Shown piece by piece: positions 43,386 to 51,368 of a stretch of DNA of 61,127 nt (the stretch's first letter is position 1; the number at the start of each line of letters is the position of its first letter). Both the position numbers and the translations under genes were made by a program. Below the pieces are notes generated by a model that saw only the letters and a program-made list of their open reading frames with translations, had not been told where the DNA came from and ran no database searches. The DNA is taken from contig NZ_JADPZX010000004.1 in NCBI RefSeq assembly GCF_015712165.1, positions 1 through 61,127 of the forward strand, in the 5' to 3' direction. Source of the DNA: Streptomyces spinoverrucosus. GTDB taxonomy: Bacteria; Actinomycetota; Actinomycetes; Streptomycetales; Streptomycetaceae.

Positions 43386-44363
43386 ATGCTGCGCTCACCG
43401 TCGAGATTCGTCCGAAGCTGGATCACCGCGGCGCTGGTGGGTTCGGTGCTGGTCGGGTGCGGCTCTTCCGCCGAACCCGCGAGCGACAAGGCTGCCGCGG
43501 CCGGCCCGAAGACCGACGTGTCCGTCGAACCGATCAAGGCGGCGCGGGAGTTGACCGACGCGGGCGGTGTCAAGATCTCCCTCGAGAAGGAGCCCGAGCG
43601 CATCGTCTGCCTGTTCGCGCTGTGCGACGACATCCTGACCGAGCTGGGCATCGTCCCCACGGCCACGAACAGCGCGCTCCTCGCCCACCCCGACTTCCTG
43701 GGGGAGGAGAAGGCGAAGCAGGTCGACGTCATCCCCGGCGGGTTCATCGCGCCCGAGGTGGAGGCGATCCTCTCCCACAAGCCCGACCTCGTGATCGGCC
43801 TGGAGGACACCCACGGCAAGCTCGCCCCGGCCCTGAAGGACGCCACCACCTTCTGGCCCATGCAGCCCGAGACCTGGGAGGACAGCGTGGGCTACCTGCG
43901 CGATGTCGCCGCGCTCACCGGCCGCACCGGCGAGGGCGAGAAGGCCGAGAAGACCTTCCGCACCAAACTTGCCGAGGCCGAGAAGGCCCCGAGTGACAAG
44001 ACCGCGCTCATCATCTACGGCAGCGACGAGAACTTCGGCGTCGCCACCCCGGGCACGGACGTGGTCGCCGGGCTGTTTCCGAAGTTTGCGGACTACCCCT
44101 GGAAGTCCCGTGGCGTGGAGGGGAGTTACAGCCTCGAAGAGATCCTCGCCCGTGACGTCGACGTGCTGTTCGTCGAGACGCTGAGCTTCGGCGAGGCGGA
44201 CGGCAAGCTGTCGGAGAAGCTGGCGAAGAATCCCCTGTGGGGCAAGATCCCGGCGGTGCGGAACGGGGACGTCCACGAGGTGAACTCCGAGGTGTGGGCC
44301 AAGGGACGCGGTACCCGTTCGCTGGGCATCGTCCTCGATGAGGCGACGGCCGCGCTGCGGTGA
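43386..44363 (+). CDS. FecB-type metallophore-binding lipoprotein
   Basis: A 325-residue substrate-binding protein of the cluster that serves siderophore, cobalamin and metallophore importers (PF01497). The lipobox VLVGC gives acylated C25. Domain marks are EPERIVCLFALCDDILTELGIVPTAT in the first lobe, KPDLVIGLEDTHGKL, the interlobe helix, and LFVETLSFGEADGKLSEKLAKNPLWGKIPAVRNGDVHEV in the second lobe. Cys75 and Cys79 inside the first lobe are unusual. The stop overlaps the next permease by GTGA. First gene of the importer, probably Zur-controlled. Confidence 0.88.
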   Translation: MLRSPSRFVRSWITAALVGSVLVGCGSSAEPASDKAAAAGPKTDVSVEPIKAARELTDAGGVKISLEKEPERIVCLFALCDDILTELGIVPTATNSALLAHPDFLGEEKAKQVDVIPGGFIAPEVEAILSHKPDLVIGLEDTHGKLAPALKDATTFWPMQPETWEDSVGYLRDVAALTGRTGEGEKAEKTFRTKLAEAEKAPSDKTALIIYGSDENFGVATPGTDVVAGLFPKFADYPWKSRGVEGSYSLEEILARDVDVLFVETLSFGEADGKLSEKLAKNPLWGKIPAVRNGDVHEVNSEVWAKGRGTRSLGIVLDEATAALR

Positions 44364-45568
44364 GCGCGCCCACCGCGACGCACCTCACGCCAGGTGACCC
44401 CGCGCTGGGCGCCCGGCGGTCCGTGCGCCCGGCGGGCGTATGGCAACTGCCCGTCCTGGTCGTGCTGTTGGTCGCGTCGTCGGCCTGCGCGCTGAGCCTG
44501 GGCACGCCCTACGTCCCGCTGCATCGGCTGCCCGGTGCGCTGGTGGAGGGGGACACCACGCTCGCCGGGATCGTGGTCAGCGAACTCCGCGTGCCCCGGC
44601 TGATACTGGCGCTTGTCGCCGGGGCCTGTCTGGGAGCGGCGGGGCTCGTGCTCCAGGAGGCGCTGCGCAACCCGCTGGCCGTCCCCGAGATGCTGGGTGT
44701 GTCGTCGGGGGCCGCGCTCGGGGTGGCCGCGCCGCTGGTGCTGGCGGTGTCCCTCCCCGCCGCCGTCCAGCCCCTGCCGGCCATCGGCGGGGCCGCGCTC
44801 GGCGGCGGACTCACGCTGCTCGCCGCCGGGTTGGGGCGCAGCCCGTCCGCCGTGCTGCTCACCGGCGCCGCCGTCGCCGCCGCGTTGCAGGCCGCGCTGC
44901 TCGTGCTGATGGTGATGGCCGACCAGCTCGACCTCCAGCTGATCTACCGCTACCTGCTCGGTTCCCTCTCGGCCCGTACCTGGGACGACGTCACCGGGTT
45001 GTGGCCGTGGCTGCTCGTCGCGGTCCCCGCGCTCGTGTTGTGCGCGCCGGTGCTCTCGGTGCTGCGGCTGGGGGACGAGGACGCCGAGGCGCTCGGCGTG
45101 CGCGCCCAGCGGGCACGGCTGGCCGCGCTGGCCATCGCCGTCGTGCTGATCGCGCCCGTGACGGCCGTGTGCGGGCCGGTGGCCTGGGTCGGGTTCCTCG
45201 CGCCGCACCTGGCGCGGTGGTTCAACCCCGGAGCGGACGCGGTGCGCTGGCTGCCCTGGTCGGCGGCGTGGGGCGCCGTCGTCGTGGCCGTCGCCGACGT
45301 CCCGGCCCGCCTCGCGCTGGCGCCCGTGGAGACCCCGGTCGGCGCTTGGACGGCCCTGCTCGGCGTGCCCGCCGGGGTCGCCCTGCTCCGCTCGGGCAAC
45401 CGCAGGCCGGCGGCCTCGCACCGCACGGCGGGCACCGCTGCCGCTTCACGCGGCGAAGCGACCGCGTCGGCGGGCACCGCTGCCGCCTCACGCGGCGAAG
45501 CGACCGCGTCGGCGGGCACCGCTGCCGCCTCACGCGGCGAAGCGACCGCGTCGGAGGAGGTCCGGTGA
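44360..45568 (+). CDS. FecCD-type permease with a repetitive C-terminal tail
   Basis: A 402-residue permease of the BtuC/FecCD family. About nine hydrophobic helices are seen; the motifs SELRVPRLILALVAGACLGAAGLVLQEALRNPLAVPEMLGVSSGAALG and GPVAWVGFLAPHLAR are diagnostic (ATPase-contact region). The C-terminus ends in three exact 14-residue repeats of AGTAAASRGEATAS, encoded by a 42-bp triplication, followed by EEVR. It starts at a GTGA overlap with fecB and ends with a GTGA overlap with the second permease. Confidence 0.9.
   Translation: MSAPTATHLTPGDPALGARRSVRPAGVWQLPVLVVLLVASSACALSLGTPYVPLHRLPGALVEGDTTLAGIVVSELRVPRLILALVAGACLGAAGLVLQEALRNPLAVPEMLGVSSGAALGVAAPLVLAVSLPAAVQPLPAIGGAALGGGLTLLAAGLGRSPSAVLLTGAAVAAALQAALLVLMVMADQLDLQLIYRYLLGSLSARTWDDVTGLWPWLLVAVPALVLCAPVLSVLRLGDEDAEALGVRAQRARLAALAIAVVLIAPVTAVCGPVAWVGFLAPHLARWFNPGADAVRWLPWSAAWGAVVVAVADVPARLALAPVETPVGAWTALLGVPAGVALLRSGNRRPAASHRTAGTAAASRGEATASAGTAAASRGEATASAGTAAASRGEATASEEVR
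45428..45553 (+). repeat. 42-bp triplication inside the first permease gene
   Basis: Three tandem 42-bp units (45428-45469, 45470-45511, 45512-45553) that differ at one position (T/C in GCCGCT/CTCA). Each encodes 14 residues, so copy-number changes keep the frame. Such near-identity implies a recent expansion. Confidence 0.95.
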
Positions 45569-46572
45569 GCCGGCGTTTCGTGGTGCTCGGCGCACTGGTC
45601 GTCGTATGCGCCGGTGTCGAACTGGTGGCCGGGCGGGGCATGTCCCCGGCCGCGGTCTGGGATGTCCTCGGCGGGGGCGGCGATACGACGGAACGGCACA
45701 TCCTGCTCCAACTCCGGCTGCCCCGGCTGCTGGTGGCCCTCGGTGCGGGGGCGTGCCTCGGCGTGGCGGGCCTGGTCCTGCAGTCGGCGCTGCGCAACCC
45801 GCTGGCCGGGCCCGAGGTGACGGGAGTGACGCCGGGCGCGGTGCTCGGAGCGGTCACCGCGACCGGGCTCGGACTCGCCGGGTGGGAATCGCCCCTCGCG
45901 GTCGTCGTCGCCGCGTGTGCGGGCGGCTGCGCGGGGGCCGCGCTGCTGTGGCTGCTCGCCGGGCGGGGACGGAGCGACCCGGCGCAGACTGCCGTGCACG
46001 GGGTGCTGGTGTCGGCGGTGCTCGGCGGGCTCACGGCCATGGTGCTGCTCGTCGCGCCGGGTGAGCTCGGCAGCGTCGTGCAGTGGCTCGTCGGCACCAC
46101 GGAGGGGCGGGTGTGGCAGCACTGGCACCTGCTGTGGCCGTGGGCGCTGGCCTGGGGAGTGGTGGCGTGGCTGCTGTCCGGTCCGCTGACCCTGTTGCGC
46201 TGCGGGGACGACATCGCCCTCGCAGCCGGGCTGTCCGCCAGGCGGGCCCGGACCCTCGCCCTGCTGTGCGCGGTGGCGCTGACGGCGGGTGCGGTAGCCG
46301 CCGTAGGGGCACTGGGGTTCGTCGGACTGCTCGTACCGCACGTCGCCCTGGCCGTCTTCGGCGCCGATCTGCGGCTGACCCTGCCCGGCGCCGCCCTGGT
46401 GGGCGCGGCCGTGGTGTGCGGGGCGGACGCTGCGGCACAGCTGTCCTCGCGACTGCTGGCGGCCGCGCTCGACTCCGGGCGGCTCACGCTGCCGGTCGGG
46501 GCCCTCACCGCCTGCCTCGGGGCCGCCCTGCTGCTGGTCGTCGTGCGCCGCGCGCCAAGCCGTACGTTCTGA
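45565..46572 (+). CDS. FecCD-type permease, second subunit
   Basis: A 335-residue permease paralogous to the preceding one, so the importer has a heterodimeric membrane domain as in FecCD and FepDG. LQLRLPRLLVALGAGACLGVAGLVLQSALRNPLAGPEVTGVTPGAVLG, then ALGFVGLLVPHVALAVFG are the family motifs. There are about nine membrane helices. The GTG start overlaps the upstream stop (GTGA), and the stop TGA overlaps an ATG in front of the ATPase gene. Confidence 0.9.
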   Translation: MSRRFVVLGALVVVCAGVELVAGRGMSPAAVWDVLGGGGDTTERHILLQLRLPRLLVALGAGACLGVAGLVLQSALRNPLAGPEVTGVTPGAVLGAVTATGLGLAGWESPLAVVVAACAGGCAGAALLWLLAGRGRSDPAQTAVHGVLVSAVLGGLTAMVLLVAPGELGSVVQWLVGTTEGRVWQHWHLLWPWALAWGVVAWLLSGPLTLLRCGDDIALAAGLSARRARTLALLCAVALTAGAVAAVGALGFVGLLVPHVALAVFGADLRLTLPGAALVGAAVVCGADAAAQLSSRLLAAALDSGRLTLPVGALTACLGAALLLVVVRRAPSRTF

Positions 46573-46589
46573 TGTCGACGGAGGACAGC

Positions 46590-47387
46590 ATGACCGAGTC
46601 CGTGGGGATCCGCGTCGAAGGGGTCCGCTTCGGCTACCCCGGACAAGCCGTGTTGCGGGGCGTCGACATGACCGTCGAGCCCGGTGAGCTGACCGCCCTC
46701 ATCGGCCTCAACGGCTGTGGGAAGTCAACCCTGTTGCGGCTGGCCGCGGGGCTGCTGCGGCCGGACGAGGGGCGCGTGCTGCTCGGCGGGGACGACCTCG
46801 CCCGGCTGTCCCGGCGCGCCACCGCCCGACGGGTCGCGCTGCTGCACCAGTCCGCACCGGCTGTCCCCGGCATGACGGTGCGTCACCTCGTCCGGCAGGG
46901 GCGGTACGCGGCGCGTGGCCCGCTCGGCATGCTGCGCGAGGGGGACGACCCCGTCGTGCGCCGCGCGCTGCGCGACGTCGGCGTGGAGCAGTGGGCCGAG
47001 CGGGACGTCGACGCGCTGTCCGGGGGTGAGCGGCAGCGGGTGCGGCTCGCGATGGCGCTCGCCCAGGACACCCGTGTCCTGCTGCTGGACGAGCCGACCA
47101 CCTACCTGGACCTGCATCACCAGCTCGACGTGCTGCAGACCGTGGTCCGCCTGCGCGAGGAACGCGGCCTCACCGTCGTGATGGTGCTGCACGACCTGGC
47201 CCACGCCGCGCGGTTCGCCGAACGGATCGTCGCACTGCGCGACGGCCTTGTGGTGGCCGACGGGACGCCGAAGGAGGTCGTCACACCCGGGTTGCTCGCG
47301 GACGTCCTCCGGGTGGCCGGCCGGGTCGGCCGGGACCCCGAGGGGGCTGGCCGGTGTGTTACCCGGATCACCCTCTCCCAGCACTAG
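46590..47387 (+). CDS. FecE-type ABC ATPase
   Basis: A 265-residue ATPase that powers the metallophore importer. Walker A is GLNGCGKST, the Q-loop is LLHQSAPAV, the signature motif is LSGGERQRVRLAMALAQ, Walker B is VLLLDEPTTYLD, and the H-loop histidine is in MVLHDLAHAARFA. GGAGG at 46580-46584 makes ATG 46590 the better start, although ATG 46572 overlaps the permease stop. It completes the fecBCDE-like set. Five bases after its stop lies the Zur-like box of the peptide operon. Confidence 0.9.
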   Translation: MTESVGIRVEGVRFGYPGQAVLRGVDMTVEPGELTALIGLNGCGKSTLLRLAAGLLRPDEGRVLLGGDDLARLSRRATARRVALLHQSAPAVPGMTVRHLVRQGRYAARGPLGMLREGDDPVVRRALRDVGVEQWAERDVDALSGGERQRVRLAMALAQDTRVLLLDEPTTYLDLHHQLDVLQTVVRLREERGLTVVMVLHDLAHAARFAERIVALRDGLVVADGTPKEVVTPGLLADVLRVAGRVGRDPEGAGRCVTRITLSQH

Positions 47388-47391
47388 AATA

Positions 47392-47406
47392 TGAAAATCA
47401 TACTCA
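47392..47406. promoter_or_regulatory. Zur-box-like site upstream of the precursor peptide
   Basis: TGAAAATCATACTCA matches 12 of 15 positions of TGAAAATGATTTTCA, and 13 of the mycobacterial-type variant TGAAAATCATTTTCA. It also contains TATGAAAATCATA, a palindrome around AAA. It is 61 bp upstream of the precursor ATG, in an AT-rich island against a high-GC background. Confidence 0.6.
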
Positions 47407-47466
47407 TTAGAGTGGTCGGCGGCGCTCACCCGAACGCCGTATCTCCCTGACCGACAAGGAGAGTTC

Positions 47467-47580
47467 ATGGACAACGAGCAGGTCTTCACGCCGATCGCCG
47501 ACCAGGGCCAGCTGGCCCACGCCTCGGCCTCCCACTCCAACGCGCTCGTCGAGAACCCCTTCGACGACACCGAGGAGTAA
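47467..47580 (+). CDS. RiPP-type precursor peptide (candidate azol(in)e peptide)
   Basis: A 37-residue peptide with AAGGAGA just upstream. Residues 1-16 (MDNEQVFTPIADQGQL) look like a leader. The central HASASHSN (18-25) holds three Ser and two His, the Ser being possible azoline sites. The end is acidic (NPFDDTEE, 30-37). There is no Cys. It stands alone between the importer and a run of RRE, YcaO and SagB genes, separated from them by two hairpins, as RiPP precursors often are. The leader/core boundary and any follower region are inferred. Confidence 0.8.
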   Translation: MDNEQVFTPIADQGQLAHASASHSNALVENPFDDTEE

Positions 47581-47581
47581 G

Positions 47582-47635
47582 CGAGGGTCCAACCCTCGAC
47601 CGTGGGCCCGCCCGTTGCCTTCCGGGCGGGCCCAC
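47582..47635 (+). terminator. Tandem hairpins after the precursor (attenuator)
   Basis: First hairpin CGAGGGT-CCA-ACCCTCG (47582-47598) begins 2 nt after the precursor stop. The second, GTGGGCCCGCCCG-TTGCCTTC-CGGGCGGGCCCAC (47602-47635), has a perfect 13-bp stem and no T-tract. They would give abundant precursor mRNA with limited read-through into the enzymes, or protect the short mRNA's 3' end. Confidence 0.75.
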
Positions 47636-47670
47636 GCCCACCAAGGCCCCTTCCTCACAGGAGGATCGAC

Positions 47671-48504
47671 GTGTCCCGCAGCCAGCTCGTACCCGGTGTC
47701 GAGGTCGTCGCCGTACCCGGGCGGGGTCTCGCCGTCCGTACGGCCGAGGGGGAGTTCCTCGCCGTCAGGACGCAGGGCGCGGACGAGGACGCCCTGCTGT
47801 CCCGCCTCTCCGGTACGACCGCGGGTGAGCCGGACGACGAACTCGACCGCCTCGTCCGGGCCTTCGAGGACGCCGGGTACCTGGCCGACGGACCGCGGAG
47901 CCCGCGATGGCCCGCCGATCGCCGGGACATCCGGCTGCTGGGCGACCCGGTACTGACCGAACCGCTGGCCGCGCTCCTGCGCGCGCTGGGCGCCGAGCCG
48001 GCAACGGCGGCTTCCGACAGCACGGCTGACGACCTGTCCGCCGACGAGCCCGCCGCGGTCGTGTGGTGCCTCGACGGGCCCGTGCCCGAGGGACTGTGGG
48101 ACGCCGCCGACCGGTTGCCCGAGCGCGGCATCGCCTGGCTGCGCTGCCACCGCGAGGGCTGGCAGGCGTACGTCGAGCCGCCGGCCGCCGCCCCGGGGGA
48201 CGTCACCTCGGCGCACGTCCGGGCCCGTCGGCTCGCCGCCACCCCCGCGCACCGCGAGCTGGCCGCCTACTGGAGCGGGCCCCGTACGTCCGGCGCGCCC
48301 GTTCACCTCACCGCCCCGGCCGCGGGGCTGCTGGCCGCCCTGCTCGCCGACGACCTGAGCCGGTGGGCCACCGGCGCGCCCGACACCGGCGACCTGCCCG
48401 CCCGGCGCCGGCTCCGGCGCGTCGACCTGCGCACGCTGACCGTCACCGAGCACCCCGTGCTGCCCGTGCCCGACGTCGCCCCGATGCCGAAGAAGGCCGG
48501 ATGA
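47671..48504 (+). CDS. TOMM leader-peptide-binding protein (RRE plus degenerate E1/ThiF-like domain)
   Basis: A 277-residue protein. Residues 5-75 have the PqqD-like RRE pattern: a beta-hairpin (VPGRGLAVRTAEGEFLAVR) followed by three helices (LLSRLSGTT, ELDRLVRAFEDAGYL). Residues about 85-230 resemble the degenerate ThiF/Ocin-ThiF region of azoline clusters (RDIRLLGDPVLTEPLAALLRALG); there are no CxxC zinc pairs or ATP motif. It would bring the precursor leader to the YcaO enzyme. GTG 47671 follows AGGAGG. First gene after the hairpins; its stop overlaps the hydrolase start by ATGA. Confidence 0.75.
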   Translation: MSRSQLVPGVEVVAVPGRGLAVRTAEGEFLAVRTQGADEDALLSRLSGTTAGEPDDELDRLVRAFEDAGYLADGPRSPRWPADRRDIRLLGDPVLTEPLAALLRALGAEPATAASDSTADDLSADEPAAVVWCLDGPVPEGLWDAADRLPERGIAWLRCHREGWQAYVEPPAAAPGDVTSAHVRARRLAATPAHRELAAYWSGPRTSGAPVHLTAPAAGLLAALLADDLSRWATGAPDTGDLPARRRLRRVDLRTLTVTEHPVLPVPDVAPMPKKAG

Positions 48505-49982
48505 CGCCGTTCACCGTGGCCGTCGCGGCACTCGCCACCGACGTCCATCTCCCGGACGGCGACGGTCCCTTCCCGGCCGTCCTCATCCGTACGCCGTACG
48601 ACCGGAGACGGCACCGGGCCGAGCTGCGCGGCTGGGCCCGCCGCGGGTTCGCCGCGATGGCCCAGGACGTACGGGGCCGGTATGCGTCGCCGGGGGAGTG
48701 GCACGCGTACGAGAACGAGGCCGCCGACGGAGCGGAGACCGCTCGCTGGGCGCGCGGGCAGTCATGGAACGACGGTCGGCTGGTCGCCGTCGGCGCCTCC
48801 TACGCCGCCCACTGCGCCCTCGCCCTCGCGCTCGACGCCCCCACGGACGCCCGGCCCGACGCCGTCATCGCCGCCGTTCCCGCGCTGGGCTCCGCCGAGA
48901 CCGCACGCGAACCCTCGGGCGTGGAACGGCTGCTGGCCCGCGCCGGATGGTGGGCCGCCCACGGCGACCGGCCGGACTCCGACGAGAGCGCCCTGGACAA
49001 GGCTCTCGCGGCGGACCCCGGCCTGCTCACCCATCTGCCGCTGACCGGCCTCCCGGAACGGCTCGGCCGGAGCCTGCCCTCCTGGCCGGGCCTGTGGCGC
49101 CACCACGAACGCGGCCGGCTCCTGACGGAGGCGGAGCACGCCGGGATGCCGCTGCTCGCGGTCGGCGGCCACCACGACCACTTCACCGAGGACACCGTCG
49201 CGCTGTGGCGCCACTGGGGCGGTCCGTCGGCGCGGCTGCTGCTGGGCCCCTGGGGACACGGTCTCGTCGCCGAGCCGCACCCCGACGCCCGGCCCGCGCA
49301 CCGGGTGAGCCTCGGCGACCTCTACGTGCGCTGGGCCCGGCGCGCCCTCGCCGGGGATCTCGGCCGCGGGCGCCGTGGCGCGGTGGGGCTGGGCGGCAGC
49401 CCCCTGTGGGTGCCCGCCGGCACGGAGGGCGAGCCGCGCGCGCAGAACGTACGGTTGCTGCACGGCGCCTCCTTCACGGCCGATCCCGAACACCCCGTCT
49501 CGTCCGCGGACCTGGCCGTCCCCACGGAGGGTCCGCCCGACCGCTGTCTGCTGGTCACCCCGCCACTGCCGCGTCCGCTGGACGTGGTCGGGCCCGTGGA
49601 GGTGCGGCTACGAGCGACCGCCCACACTCCGTCCGCCGACTGGGCCGTCCGGCTCGTCGCCCTCACGCCGGAAGGGGTGGCCCAGCGGCTCGCCGTCGGC
49701 GTCGTCCGACGCGAGGAACCTCCAGGCACGAACGCCGAGTTCACGGTAGGGCTCGGCCGGATCGCGCGGCGACTGCCCGCGGGCACCCGATTCCGGCTGG
49801 AGATCGCCGGTCACCACTTCCCGGCCCACGCCCGCAACCCCCACACCGGTCACGACCCGGTCACGGCCACCCGGCTGATCCCCTCCCGGCGTGAGGTCGA
49901 CGCCGGGAACGTGGTGCTCCGGCTGCCCGTGCTCATGTCCCGTCCCCTTCCCACCGATCCCGCAGAGGAGATCCTGCGATGA
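48501..49982 (+). CDS. X-Pro dipeptidyl-peptidase / CocE-NonD family hydrolase (S15)
   Basis: A 493-residue alpha/beta hydrolase. The catalytic serine is in GASYAAH (S100); GHHDHFTEDT and GPWGHG supply the Asp and His. The C-terminal jelly-roll domain of the family is present (residues about 300-490, LPRPLDVVGPVEVRLRATA). Members include cocaine esterase and prolyl dipeptidyl peptidases. There is no signal peptide. It is coupled by ATGA on both sides inside the peptide-modification operon, so a role in trimming the leader or an acyl end is reasonable but unproven. Confidence 0.82.
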   Translation: MTPFTVAVAALATDVHLPDGDGPFPAVLIRTPYDRRRHRAELRGWARRGFAAMAQDVRGRYASPGEWHAYENEAADGAETARWARGQSWNDGRLVAVGASYAAHCALALALDAPTDARPDAVIAAVPALGSAETAREPSGVERLLARAGWWAAHGDRPDSDESALDKALAADPGLLTHLPLTGLPERLGRSLPSWPGLWRHHERGRLLTEAEHAGMPLLAVGGHHDHFTEDTVALWRHWGGPSARLLLGPWGHGLVAEPHPDARPAHRVSLGDLYVRWARRALAGDLGRGRRGAVGLGGSPLWVPAGTEGEPRAQNVRLLHGASFTADPEHPVSSADLAVPTEGPPDRCLLVTPPLPRPLDVVGPVEVRLRATAHTPSADWAVRLVALTPEGVAQRLAVGVVRREEPPGTNAEFTVGLGRIARRLPAGTRFRLEIAGHHFPAHARNPHTGHDPVTATRLIPSRREVDAGNVVLRLPVLMSRPLPTDPAEEILR

Positions 49983-51358
49983 CGGCGCTGCCGCTGGAAG
50001 CTCTCGTCGACCCCGTCTGCGGCATCGTCCGCTCCGTCGAGCCCGTCGAGCACCCCGTGGGCGCCCCGCCCCGCTACACCGCGCTCACCGCCGAGATCGC
50101 CGACGCCCGGCGGCTCGGTCTGTGGCCCGCCGACCGGGTGTCGCTCGGCACCACCTTCGGCGACCCAGAGGGTGCCCGAATAGCCGCCATAGCGGAGGGC
50201 ATAGAGCGGTACTGCGGCAACCGCGTCCCGCCGCCCGGTCACCCTGACGCTCCCCTGCGTGCCACGGCCGCCGAGCTGGCAGAGAAGGGGCTGCGGCTGT
50301 ACGGGCCGGACGAACTGCCGACCTACGCCGACTGGCAGTACGCCCGGGAGAAGTTCCCCTACCGCCCCCTTACCGCCGACACGCCGTCCCTGTGGACGCG
50401 CGGCACCGAACGGCTGCCCGAAGGGCGGACCGCCGAGGTCTGGGCCCCGGTCGCGCTGACCCACCTCAACTGGCGCCAGGGCGAGCTGCGTTCACTGCCG
50501 CGCACCCACCACCTCAACTACGCGGGGATCGCCACCGGGCAGGGATTCGACGACGCGGTCGAGCGCGGCCTGCTGGAGATCGTCGAACGCGACGCGCTCG
50601 AACTGTGGTGGCACCTCGACGGCCCCACCCGCGGCATCGACCCGACCAGCGTGCCCGGCCTCACCGACGACCTCGCCGGATCCGCGCTCGACGTCCATCT
50701 CGTCGAGATGCCCTCGGAGTTCGCCCCCTGTATGGCCGCGCTCGTCCACGACCCCCGGCTCGGCCTCTACGCCGCCGGGTTCGCCTGCAAGTACGACCCG
50801 GCCGAGGCCGCTCGCAAGGCCGTCCTCGAAGCCGTCCATACCTGGGTCTTCACGCAGGGCCTCACCGACCCGGACGGCTGGGTGTTCCAGGCCGTCGAGG
50901 CCGGGCTGCTCGCGCGCGGGCTGTACCTGGACCACCAGGGCGACGGCCGCTATCTCGACGTGTGCGGCGAACAGTTCGAGCATGTGCGGGACCTGGGAGC
51001 GCACGTCCAGGTGTGGCTGGACGAGCGGATGGCAGCCGAGGCCCGCCGGTTCACCGAGCCCGCGCACAAAACCGTGCCCATCGACGCGGTCGAGCCCGGA
51101 AGCCGTGACCGGCTGGCACGGGCACTCCACGAGGACGGCCACCGCGTCATGACGTTCGACCTCACCACCGAGGACGTCGCCGAGACGTCCCTGCGTGTCG
51201 CCCGGGTCCTCGTCTCCGGACTCCTCCCCAACGCCCCTGCCGCCTTCGGCTACTTCGGCTGCCCGCGCCTCACCGACGCCGCCGTCGCGCGCGGGTGGCG
51301 CGCGACCGCACCGAGCGGACCGGAGGACTTCACGCTGGCTCCTCCTCCCCACATGTGA
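49979..51358 (+). CDS. YcaO-domain cyclodehydratase
   Basis: A 459-residue YcaO enzyme that would use ATP to cyclise Ser/Thr/Cys side chains of the precursor into azolines. The ATP/Mg region appears as GARIAAIAEGIERYCGN, then GFDDAVERGLLEIVERDALELWW and AARKAVLEAVHTWVF, the conserved Glu/Gln/Arg helices. The C-terminus ends FTLAPPPHM, a proline-rich tail like those needed for catalysis in azoline-forming YcaOs. No TfuA gene is present, which argues against a thioamide. Coupled by ATGA to the hydrolase. Confidence 0.88.
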   Translation: MTALPLEALVDPVCGIVRSVEPVEHPVGAPPRYTALTAEIADARRLGLWPADRVSLGTTFGDPEGARIAAIAEGIERYCGNRVPPPGHPDAPLRATAAELAEKGLRLYGPDELPTYADWQYAREKFPYRPLTADTPSLWTRGTERLPEGRTAEVWAPVALTHLNWRQGELRSLPRTHHLNYAGIATGQGFDDAVERGLLEIVERDALELWWHLDGPTRGIDPTSVPGLTDDLAGSALDVHLVEMPSEFAPCMAALVHDPRLGLYAAGFACKYDPAEAARKAVLEAVHTWVFTQGLTDPDGWVFQAVEAGLLARGLYLDHQGDGRYLDVCGEQFEHVRDLGAHVQVWLDERMAAEARRFTEPAHKTVPIDAVEPGSRDRLARALHEDGHRVMTFDLTTEDVAETSLRVARVLVSGLLPNAPAAFGYFGCPRLTDAAVARGWRATAPSGPEDFTLAPPPHM

Positions 51359-51368
51359 GGGCCGCCCC

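Noticed and set aside
45428..45553. 42-bp triplication as a CRISPR-like or mobile repeat
   Set aside because: Units are directly adjacent, in frame and coding; there are no spacers.
47602..47635. Strong hairpin as a genuine end of transcription that separates precursor and enzymes into different operons
   Set aside because: No promoter-like sequence was seen in the 35 bp between hairpin and the RRE gene; partial read-through is simpler.
49979..51358. YcaO as a thioamide-forming enzyme
   Set aside because: No TfuA partner is present, while an RRE/E1-like protein, SagB-like oxidase and proline-rich C-terminus fit azoline formation.
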